Below, piece after piece: positions 55,451 to 64,000 of a stretch of DNA of 64,000 nucleotides. The notes under the pieces are model-generated. The model was not told where the DNA came from, searched no databases, and saw only the letters and a program-made list of their open reading frames with translations. Source of the stretch: Siphonodentalium dalli. Taxonomy: Eukaryota > Mollusca > Scaphopoda > Gadilida > Siphonodentaliidae. Made by a program: the position numbers and the translations under genes. The stretch is taken from NCBI GenBank assembly GCA_032622095.1, contig CP136067.1:77836705-77900704 (forward strand), read 5' to 3'. Each line of letters opens with the position of its first letter. Position 1 is the stretch's first letter.

Positions 55451-56681
55451 CTAGCAGGTTAGCCCGCCACTGGCGGCATTCGTCCCATGGCTTTGGTCGA
55501 TCCATTAATTTTAGTTTTTCAATGTAACCCCGTACAGGACCGGGCTACTCAAAAACCAAATTTCAAGTCGATAGCTCCACCCGTTTCCGAGATCTGGTCT
55601 GCGCACGCGCGTATCTGGCGTCGCACGGGCTCGGCGACCCGATAAAATTCGTATCCGGGGCAAGATACATTCACATACCAAATTTCAAGTCGATAGCTCC
55701 ACCCGTTTCCGATATCTCGTCTGCGCATGCGCTGCACGGGCGTCGCACGGGCTCGCCAATACGACAGCGACGACCACCTGGTCAAACTACACTCACGTAC
55801 CAAGTTTCGTCCCGATCGGTCGAGGTGTTGGTATCTGATGCAAAAGACGAAATTGTGAGTGTTGGTCAATAGTCCCCGCCGTGAACCTCATCGTCGCAAA
55901 GAGCGGACAGTCAATTAACCCCGTTGTGAACCTCAATCACCAACGCGACGCAAACATGTGTTGCGTTCTAAAAATAGGAAAGCATTTTCTCTCTGCATAA
56001 TTCTGCAGATGCTAATAACGTTGCTCCCCGTAGGTAGCAATATCGTTGTTGTTGATATTTACGGCTTGGGGGCTATTTTCTTATTTAGCAAGTTTGAGCT
56101 CAATCGGTTCGAGTCTATAAAGGACACACTCATATATATGACACTTCCCGTGGGTAGCAAGTTTGAGCTCAATCGGCATTCCCTGGAATTTCCCGTAGAT
56201 TGGCAGATTCCAGTAGCTTTTTATAACGGTATATCTGGGGAGAAATCTGATGCTATATTCGTGATTATCTGGGATGATTTCGGTATATAACTATATACTG
56301 TAAAAACAAAGCGCGCCATCCGTGCTCACAGGGTTGGTCAGAAACAAATGTTTTTTAAATTTAATGTATGTTCCGTATATCTCTCTGCAGATGCAAATAT
56401 CGTTGAATGGCAAACAGACGCTCTTTATAGAGATGCGTCAAAAACAAACGCTCATTAAATAATCACTTGATTAACCCACGCCGTGCCTTTGCGGTGATTT
56501 GAGATTGGAGAACGGGTGCTCTGAGCTTTTCTAAACTGCGACCACGGTCGTGTCGGTGTGATTTGACACTTATATAGGAAGTTTGAGCTCAATCTATACA
56601 CGCGTTTTGGATTCTATGAAGTACACACATACACACATATATACGAAGTCTCAAAATATATAGTATAGATAGATAGATAGA
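55451..56681 (-). mobile_element. 1.23-kb Helitron-like unit C, minus strand
   Basis: Near-identical to unit A over its whole length, including the first 110 bp where unit B differs. It ends in a short TAGA run before the next CTAG at 56682. The 110-codon frame is at 55958-56290. The order (B directly before C, A 3.4 kb away) fits tandem amplification with later insertion or rearrangement between A and B. Confidence 0.75.
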
Positions 56682-57625
56682 CTAGCAGGTTAGCCCACCA
56701 CTGGCGACAATCGTCAGAAACATGACAATTTTTAATATTTTTAATTATTTTTTTAATTATTTTTGTTAAGTAATTATTTAATTAAATATTTAGTTTTTCA
56801 ATGAGTTAATTTTTTTGTTTTTCAATGAGTTAATTGTGCCTTTTAAATTTTTTAATTTAAATTTTTTATTTTTTTTTACCCGATTTTGTTTTGTTTTTTT
56901 AATGAGTTAATTGTGCCTTTTTTATTTTTTAATTGAATTTTTGGTTTTTCAATTTTACCCGATTTTTTTTTAATGAAACCGTCTATGACACTTCCCGTAT
57001 TTAGCAAGTTTGAGCTCAATCGGTTCGAGTCTATAAATGACACACATATATATGACACTTCCCGTAGGTAGCAAGTTTGAGCTCAATCGGCATTCCCTGG
57101 AATTTCCCAGATGATATTCATGGGGAGGTCAAGTGACCAATTTTGAAATTTGCTGGTCGCATTCGTCTGTAGGTCTGAGGAATTCTCGGCTAGATATTGT
57201 TACCAACATGACATATTTAAATTAATCCCGCCGTGGACCCCCATCACCAACGCGAAGTAATTTTGGTACCATGTGTTGCGTTCTAAAAATAGGTCGATTG
57301 CAGTGGATTCGTAGATGACGAAATATGAGTGCGACAGAGAATATTGTATGAAAGAGCTATATACCAGAAGAAAAAATAGCTGGCATTGGACTACATTTTG
57401 TCCATTCTGCAGATTTACTTTGCGGATCACCACTGATTTCCTATAAAGAAAACTGTATTCTTTTCGCAGCTGTACAGAAATACATCATATCATCTCACCG
57501 TTTTTGTAATGAGAATATCCATTGGAATAGTAGATCACCAATTGATTCTACATAACCACATTTATTACCTGCATACTCTGTACGATGATTCAATACCTTA
57601 CCATATCTCCTGAACCAGCCTAATG

Positions 57626-57657
<32 letters not shown>

Positions 57658-57660
57658 CTA
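56682..57660. repeat. Truncated unit start, T-rich DNA and (TA)n
   Basis: Begins CTAGCAGGTTAGCCCACC, a degenerate unit start, then T-rich sequence in which TTTTTCAATGAGTTAATT recurs. CACTTCCCGTAGGTAGCAAG and CAAGTTTGAGCTCAATCGG modules lie near 57000 and 57070. From about 57200 to 57620 nothing is recognised. It ends in a (TA)n tract (57637-57657), the site where the plus-strand array begins. Confidence 0.6.
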
Positions 57661-58278
57661 TCTATTATATATTTTGGAAGATCTGTGTGTCTGTCTGTGT
57701 GTGTGTGTGTCTGTGTGTTCGCGATGAACTCGAAAACGTCCCAACCGATTTCGATGAAACTTGGTATGTGGGGGTATTTTCGGCCGGGGACGAACATAGG
57801 CATATTAATTTGTCCGTGCGACGTCACCTTGACCTTGAAATCGGGTCATTTCAAGGTCAAACGCCCGAATATCACGGGATTTCGATGAAACTTGGTATGT
57901 GGGGGTACTTTCTTATGGCGAGTCTCATAAGCATATTCATTTGCCCGTGCGACGTGACCTTGACCTTGAAATCGGGTAACTTCAAGGTCAAATCGCCAAT
58001 TTTGATGGGATTTCGACGAAATTTGATACGTTGGGTTACTTTTGTTCACTGATTGATTTGGACGGGTCCAATCGTGACCCCGACCAGACCTTGACCTTCA
58101 AAATGATCAATTCAAGGTCAAATCGGGTAAAACCGGATGGATTTCGACGGGCACGTTTGTCGGGTACTTTTGTCCGGGCAGTGTTTTGGACTGGTCAAAT
58201 CGTTACCCCCACTTGACCTTGACCTTCAAAATGGACAATTCAAGGTCAAAGCCCGGACGAAGTCGGGTCACCTTCTAG
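57661..58278 (+). mobile_element. Helitron-like element, plus strand, copy 1
   Basis: Starts TCTATTATATATTTTGGAAG right after an A and ends with a GCCCGGACGAAGTCGGG hairpin, seven bases, then CTAG. TC at the 5' end, a hairpin a few bases before CTAG at the 3' end, and A/T flanks are the standard marks of Helitrons. No Rep/helicase, so non-autonomous. The interior has GTCTGTCT tracts and 130-bp modules with GATGAAACTTGGTATGTGGG and TGACCTTGACCTTGAAAT...TCAAGGTCA. The next copy begins TC immediately after this CTAG. Confidence 0.8.
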
Positions 58279-59015
58279 TCTATTATATATTTTGGAAGAT
58301 CTGTCTGTCTGTCTGTCTGTGTGTTCGCAATGAACTCGAAAACGTCCCACCCGATTTCGATGAAACTTGGTATGTGGGGGTATTTTCGGCCGGGGACGAA
58401 CATAGGCATATTAATTTGTCCGTGCGACATGACCTTGACCTTGAAATCGGGTCATTTCAAGGTCAAACGCCCGAATATCACGGGATTTCGATGAAACTTG
58501 GTATGTGGGGGTACTTTCTTATGGCGAGTCTCATAAGCATATTCATTTGTCCGTGCGACGTGACCTTGACCTTGAAATCTGGTCATTTCAAGGTCAAACG
58601 CCCGAATATCATGGGATTTCGATGAAACTTGGTATGTGGGGGTACTTTCTTATGGCGAGTCTCATAAGCATATTCATTTGCCCGTGCGACGTGACCTTGA
58701 CCTTGAAATCGGGTAACTTCAAGGTCAAATCGCCAATTTTGATGGGATTTCGACGAAATTTGATACGTGGGGTTACTTTTGTCCACTGGGTGTTTTGGAC
58801 GGGTCAAATCGTGACCCCGACCTGACCTTGACCTTCAAAATGATCAATTCAAGGTCAAATCGGGTAAAACCGGATGGATTTCGACGGGCGCGTTTGTCGG
58901 GTACTTTTGTCCGGGCAGTGTTTTTGGACTGGTCAAATCGTGACCCCACTTGACCTTGACCTTCAAAATAGACAATTCAAGGTCAAAGCCCGGACGAAGT
59001 CGGGTCACCTTCTAG
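58279..59015 (+). mobile_element. Helitron-like element, plus strand, copy 2
   Basis: Begins TCTATTATATATTTTGGAAG at the base after copy 1's CTAG and ends GCCCGGACGAAGTCGGG, TCACCTT, CTAG. It is about 119 bp longer than copy 1 because it has one more GATGAAACTTGG module, so module number varies between copies. The frame at 58137-58625 crosses the junction and is not a gene. Confidence 0.8.
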
Positions 59016-59748
59016 TATTATATATTTTGGAAGATCTGTCTGTGTGTCTGTGTGTGTGTTCGCGATGGACTCGAAAACGGCCGAGCCGATTTCGATGAAA
59101 CTTGGTATGTGGGGATATTTTCGGCCGGGAACTGACATAGGTCTATTAATTTTCCCGTGCGACGTGACCTTGACCTTGAAATCGGGTAATTTCAAGGTCA
59201 AACGCCCGAATATCAAGGGATTTCGATGAAACTTGGTATGTGGGGGTACATAAGGCCGGGGAGTGGCATAAACCTATTAATTTGCCCGTGCGATGTGACA
59301 TTGACCTTGAAGTCGGGTCATTTCAAGGTCCAACGCCCGAATATCATGGGATTTCGATGAAACTTGGTATGTGGGGGTACTTTCGTATGGGGAGTCTCAT
59401 AAGCATATTCATTTGCCCGTGCGACGTGACCTTGACCTTGAAATCGGGTCAATTCAAGGTCATATCGCCAATTTTGATGGGATTTCGACGAAATTTGATA
59501 CGTGGGGTTACTTTTGTCCACTGAGTGTTTTGGACGGGTCGAGTCGCGACCCCAACCTGACCTTGACCTTCAAAATTATCAATTCAAGGTCAAATCGGGT
59601 ATAACCGGATCGATTTCGACGGGCACGTTTGTCGGGTACTTTTGTCCCGGCAGTGTTTTGGACTGGTCAAATCGTGACCCCACTTGACCTTGACCTTCAA
59701 AATGGACAATTCAAGGTCAAAGCCCGGACGAAGTCGGGTCACCTTCTA

Positions 59749-59749
<1 letters not shown>
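59016..59749 (+). mobile_element. Helitron-like element, plus strand, copy 3
   Basis: Joined directly to copy 2's CTAG but starts TATTATATATTTTGGAAG, lacking the TC. It ends with the same hairpin and CTAG, followed by T and a TA microsatellite. The 5' modules are more diverged than in copies 1 and 2 (for example GTACATAAGGCCGGGGAGTG near 59247). Confidence 0.8.

Positions 59750-59783
<34 letters not shown>
59749..59783. repeat. (TA)n microsatellite
   Basis: About 17 TA units directly after the last plus-strand CTAG. A second tract lies at about 59943-59979, just before the inverted copy. Confidence 0.97.
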
Positions 59784-59784
<1 letters not shown>

Positions 59785-59820
59785 CCGTTTATATAGTACT
59801 TGAGCGTAGAGTGTATATAT

Positions 59821-59939
59821 GATCCAAAATAATGGAGACATGACTTATAAAACGATCATTTAATACATTTGTAAGTCTATCCCTAGACTTACAAATATAT
59901 TAAATGATCGTTTTATAAGTCATGTCTCCATTCTTTTGG

Positions 59940-59942
<3 letters not shown>
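59821..59942. mobile_element. 122-bp near-perfect palindrome
   Basis: Arms of about 60 bp, starting GATCCAAAATAATGGAGACA and ending with the complement, differ by only a few bases; the centre is near 59881. It sits between TA tracts and between the plus-strand array and the inverted copy. It may be a small foldback MITE inserted in TA repeat DNA; no clear target duplication can be resolved in the TA context. Confidence 0.85.
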
Positions 59943-59979
<37 letters not shown>

Positions 59980-59980
<1 letters not shown>

Positions 59981-60899
59981 TAGCAGGTGGACCCGACTTC
60001 GTCCGGGTTGTTTCCCCTCTGCTTTTCGGCGAATTGCGCGATTTGACCTTGAATTGTCCATTTTGAAGGTCAAGGTGAGGTGGGGTCACGATTTGACCCG
60101 TCCAAAACACTGCCCGGGACAAAAGAACCCGACAAAAGTACACGTCGATATCCATCCGGTTTTACCCGATTTGACCTTGAATTGATCATTTTGAAGGTCA
60201 AGGTCAGGTCGGGGTCACGATTTGACCCGTCCAAAACACTCAGTGGACAAAAGTAACCCTATGTATCAAATTTCGTCGAAATCCCATCAAAATTCGCGAT
60301 TTGACCTTGAATTGACCCGATTTCAAAGTAACGGTCACGTCGCACGGGCAAATGAATAGGCTTACGACACTCCACATACGAAAGGATCCCTAGACACTAA
60401 TTTTCATCGAAATCCCGTGATACTCGGCGTACCCGACAAAAGTACCCGTCGAAATCCATCCGGTTTTCCCGATTTGCCCTCGAATTGATCATTTTGAAGG
60501 TCAAGGTCAGGTCGAGGTCACGACTCGACCCGTCCAAAACACCCAGTGGACACAAGTAACCCTACGTATCAAATTTGGTCGAAATCCCATAAAAATTTGC
60601 GATTTGACCTTGAATTGACCCGATTTCAAGGTTAAGGTCACGTCGCACGGGGAAATGAATAGGCTTACGACACTCCCATACGAAAGTATCCATAGACACT
60701 AATTTTCATCGAAATCCCGTTATACTCGGGCGTTCGACCTTGAAATGACCCTATTTCAAGTTCAATGTCACGTCGCACGGGCAAACTAACAGGCCCATGC
60801 CACTCCCCGGCCGAAAGTATCCCACATACCAAGTTTCATCGAAATCGGCTCGGTCGTTTTCGAGTCCATCGCGAACACACAGACAGACACCCCCCCCCC

Positions 60900-60930
<31 letters not shown>

Positions 60931-60959
60931 GCACATATCTTCCAAAAATATATAATAGA
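59980..60959 (-). mobile_element. Helitron-like element, minus strand (inverted copy)
   Basis: On the minus strand it begins TCTATTATATATTTTTGGAAG after an A (60960 in complement) and ends with an ACCCGGACGAAGTCGGG hairpin, TCCACCTG and CTAG followed by T. It is the same family as the plus-strand array but longer (980 bp), with more modules and more divergence. A C-run of about 27 bases plus CACACA (60890-60930) occupies the place of the GTCTGTCT tract. The 3' end GTCCACCTGCTAG is intermediate between the two array types. Confidence 0.8.
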
Positions 60960-61776
60960 TAAACAAAGAGATTTACTTTTGCAGGAATGTATATATTATA
61001 TTATGTTCAATAAAATATGGAATGAAATCTGAACACAATTCAATTTTGGACAACAAGAGACATTCATTGTGTGATCAAAATATGGATACTTTCCGCCAAA
61101 TGTTGGATGTGCTTTAACTACATAAGTGCCGATATTTTTCTGTAGAAATTTTTCGAACAATTTTGCAATATGGTTCAACATTGAGGTGCATTTAGTTTAG
61201 CAATCACAAACGTCAAATATATTTTCATTTAGCTACTGTAACCATGTATCCCCAATCGGCGCATATCGGGATTGAAACAGTTTCGCCTTATTGCTGGTGG
61301 TCTCGTGATGGTTTGGTACCTTAATGCGCTATGCACGTTGGCACTGAGCCACCACCACTGGAATAAGGTATGTGAATTATAGAACACTCCAAATACATGT
61401 CGCGTCACGTCACATGCCCTCACGCACCCGTGGCGACTGGTGGGGTGTGTCATCCCCAACTTTGATCAAAATGTTCAACAGTTGATCATTTCATTTCAGT
61501 TGAACGGATCAGACCAAAAAGATAATCATGATAGTTTGATTTTCCACCATGTAGTTCATTTTAAATGTGCCGTTTCAAACCATGCAATAGTAGAATATTT
61601 CCTTGTTTAGGTCAAAGTGTTAGAACGAAATGTTGTATAAGTTGGATAATTTCATTTCATAGGGGGGGGGGGTCAGATGAACATTTCCAACAGGCGGTAA
61701 GCTCGAGTACCAGTTGGAAAATTTCAACTCATGGTGTGCAATTAGAATTGCGTGTGATGGGTGCAGAAGGAAATTC
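60960..61776. other. Intergenic, nothing recognised
   Basis: Short frames only. A G-run lies at about 61662-61671. Confidence 0.45.
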
Positions 61777-61852
61777 TATAATGGACATCCCATCCCAAAC
61801 GGAGAACCTCTATATATAATGGACATCCCATCCCAAACGGAGAACCTCTATA
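61777..61852 (+). repeat. 38-bp direct duplication
   Basis: TATAATGGACATCCCATCCC plus AAACGGAGAACCTCTATA occurs twice in tandem (starts 61777 and 61815) with no visible difference. Confidence 0.95.
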
Positions 61853-61874
61853 GCCGCGACCCTGCATCAATTAA

Positions 61875-62367
61875 AGGCACGTGAGGCCTTAGTTGTCGAA
61901 AATATTCATATTTGTTCCATTCACCGTAAACAGAAAAACATTAAAACGCACACAGTTTCGTTCATATATACCATGACCATCGCGTAAACAGCATGTTATC
62001 ATAAAGATTTACTATATTTTACCTAAGCAAGAGCCTGATTGTGTTACAGAAGACAACACAATGCTGCTGGCTAATCACACACAAATGGCATAAACGCTCT
62101 TTATTCGTTCCATATCAGGAATTCACCCACAAAGAACGCTCTTTATGTTTACCATCATAATATAAACAAACACCAGAAAAGTTACTTTTTATGCTTTTGT
62201 TTACATAACAATGGTCAAAAATATGACAATAACATACTGTTTATGCGATATTTCTTATTTGTATACGGACAAAGTCTGTCTACATTTTGTTGTTCTTTTG
62301 TTTGTGACGGTTTTTGAAGGGTGGAAATATTTTCACAGGATACCCACCGCCAAGGCCAACCGTACCT
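61875..62367 (+). mobile_element. 0.49-kb TTAA-flanked MITE, copy 3
   Basis: TTAA at 61871-61874 and 62368-62371. Ends are AGGCACGTGAGGCCTTA and (inverted) AGGTACGGTTGGCCTTG. It is very close to copy 1 throughout, including the AACGCTCTTTAT pair near 62093 and 62137. Confidence 0.92.
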
Positions 62368-62549
62368 TTAATTGTTTTGACACATTGAGAAAAAGTTAGT
62401 TAATATGACTAACTTAGGAAATATGGTGATATTTGGCAGAGCAGCATGTTATATGCATGTACTTGTCCCCGAGACATGCAGAGCGTTGCCCTTTGTACAT
62501 GCATTGGACTATGTGTGACACACAAGGCGCCGAGTTTAGAAGCTGCATG

Positions 62550-62720
62550 CATGGGTTTTGAGACAGTGCAATTTTTTCGGGTGAAGGTTGGGATTAGAAC
62601 ACCGGCACGTGACGGCGAGTGCGCATTGTGACGTCAATACCACACGGCACCGAAGTTGTCTCGGGCCGGGGTTCGAATCCCACCGAATCCCAAAACATTG
62701 CACTGTCTCAAAAACCCATG
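62550..62720 (+). mobile_element. Inverted-repeat element with tRNA B-box-like motif
   Basis: Ends are CATGGGTTTTGAGACAGTGC and, inverted, CATGGGTTTTTGAGACAGTG, about 30 bp each. The interior contains GGTTCGAATCC (62670-62680), a perfect match to the Pol III B box of tRNA genes. The surrounding bases do not fold into a good T-stem and no complete tRNA can be drawn, so it is not a tRNA gene. It could be a MITE carrying a tRNA fragment, or part of a tRNA-derived SINE in an inverted arrangement. Confidence 0.6.
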
Positions 62721-62722
62721 TA

Positions 62723-64000
62723 ATTTAGGATATATAGTCAAAAGTTTGTCCACATTATGACTAACTTGGGTTAGTCATAATGACTAAGACGGTGAGTTAG
62801 TCACAATAATATGATTGTGTTAGTCAAATGACTATGATTAAGTTATAATCACCAGTAATACCTCTTAGTCAGTGGGGAGTTGATAAATGTAATTTGGTAG
62901 AAATTTTGTTTAAAGTAAATCGAAGACTCAACCAGATAATATGCAATATGTGTTATGAGCCAAAACATTCAAGCTAATATAATCTAAGCATGAATTGTAC
63001 TATGTATATCCATAGAAAAAAAACGTACTCCTGACACAATCCCTTCATGTTTGCATTATGGACATGTCATTTACATTTATGGATAGTGTGAACATATTAT
63101 ATATTCCCTGAAATTATAGAAGTCCAGCAAAACTGGTTGAACAGAACTAACGCGTGATATACTGTCAGAGCCTTGTTATAATTCAACCACTTTTCGCTGG
63201 CCTCCCTGGGTCTCCGGTGGTTTCGTTGAATATGGTTGATTCATATGTCAAAACGAACGAGACTATTACAGGAACATCAGGTTCGATCGACATATCTATG
63301 TTTATATCTGTACCTATATATAGCATTGACATTCTGATCACGTTTTGTTGGCATGCACAAGATACCCAATTCGCGAGCAGGTAAAGATTGACGTCAAAAG
63401 CGGACCGATCACCGTTTAAAAGTTCTCCAGATATATGGAAGCATGTTTTCATGTCAACATACATGTTGGTTATAAGCGACATGAGATAATGCATAAATCC
63501 ATAAACTCCATGAAATTTATAAAACGACAAATAAATGTACCTATATACATAATGAATATACACCAGGAACCGTATATGCGAACGAAACCAGAATCTTGTG
63601 GAAATCATGTCCACAAATTCAATTGAAGATTATTATATACCATGCATGGCTGCATTATTGCTATATTTTTACAAGATCAAATGGAATGCGGTTTTGTTAG
63701 GCAGCTTACACATGACATGAAGTGCAAATTATTTCATCGCAATACAGAGGTCTCCCAAATCACCACAAGAGGGAGTCGCGTGTATGTTGGTGAAGTGAGT
63801 ATATAAGTGACATAGCGTCGATTCAATATTCATATGAACAACGGGAGATATATTTCACGGTGATTTTGTGTGTCTAGTCTGTAGAAAGTCATACCCATGA
63901 ATGCAGGCTTCCGATTTGTATGGTTTTTTCAGTTAGAACAAAAAACAATGTAGTCATAAAAACTCCGATTAATATGAGGGACATGCACAGCACATGCAGC
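62723..64000. other. Intergenic, no gene recognised
   Basis: Near 62750-62850 GACTAAC/GTTAGTC phrases recur in both orientations and echo one at about 62405, so an older inverted repeat may surround the element at 62550-62720. Two antisense frames cover 63154-63614: plus 76 codons, with a donor-like AG|GTAAAG at about 63380, and minus 143 codons. Neither matches a family that I recognise. Confidence 0.45.

Noticed and set aside
50905-55869. Minus-strand 106-116-codon frames in the 1.2-kb units
   Set aside because: They reflect the repeated GATAGCTCCACCCGTTTCCG modules, and similar peptides arise wherever the module occurs. Not genes.
58137-58625. 162-codon frame in the Helitron-like array
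   Set aside because: It crosses the CTAG|TC junction of two elements and consists of module sequence; neighbouring modules give similar frames in several phases.
62650-62690. Candidate tRNA gene at GGTTCGAATCC
   Set aside because: The T-stem pairs poorly beyond three bases and no D-arm or acceptor stem can be drawn upstream. Kept only as a B-box-like motif in an element.

Overview
The window is AT-rich animal DNA dominated by repeats, with one gene I can identify firmly: a Hox gene on the + strand in two exons (37576-38164 and 44344-44654). A hexapeptide (VYPWMRQ), a complete Antennapedia-class homeodomain and a KLTGPD tail directly after it identify it as Lox5, the spiralian (lophotrochozoan) member of the ftz/Hox6 group. 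The source is therefore most likely a mollusc, annelid, brachiopod or similar animal. The repeat style (TGACCTTGA-rich modules, GTCCGTCC tracts, many short foldback elements) fits a mollusc, but that part is inference.

Layout. 1-30 kb: no recognisable gene. It holds a mosaic of short non-autonomous DNA elements: two large foldbacks (about 0.64-1.38 and 17.08-17.89 kb), two elements with G-run/C-run ends (1.84-3.23 and 22.99-23.53 kb, the first with a TA-flanked foldback MITE nested in it), a TTAA-flanked CCCTTTG element (10.94 kb), a 0.49-kb TTAA-flanked MITE (15.33 kb), a diverged relative of it (29.45 kb), modular repeats of about 168 bp, and a cluster of TGATCA-centred palindromes. 30-46 kb: the Lox5 domain, with few recognisable repeats; the 6.2-kb intron holds one repeat copy. 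46-61 kb: dense repeats. This part has two head-to-tail arrays with Helitron-like ends (5' TC, 3' hairpin plus CTAG, A/T target): a minus-strand array at 47.6-56.7 kb that includes three near-identical units of about 1.2 kb, and a plus-strand array at 57.66-59.75 kb followed by an inverted copy at 59.98-60.96 kb, with a 122-bp near-perfect palindrome between them. 61-64 kb: a third full TTAA MITE, an inverted-repeat element with a tRNA B-box-like motif, and otherwise featureless DNA.

Two patterns cut across the element families. A short motif, ACGCTCTTTAT (AATAAAGAGCGT on the other strand), occurs about 30 times, often as pairs 30-44 bp apart, in elements of different classes. The Helitron-like array downstream of Lox5 carries roughly 38 exact copies of TCAAGGTCA, the classic NR5A (FTZ-F1)/ERR monomer site, several of them overlapping as DR0 pairs. 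No transposase, helicase, reverse transcriptase, tRNA, rRNA or recognised microRNA was found, so all mobile elements here look non-autonomous. Motif counts were made by eye.
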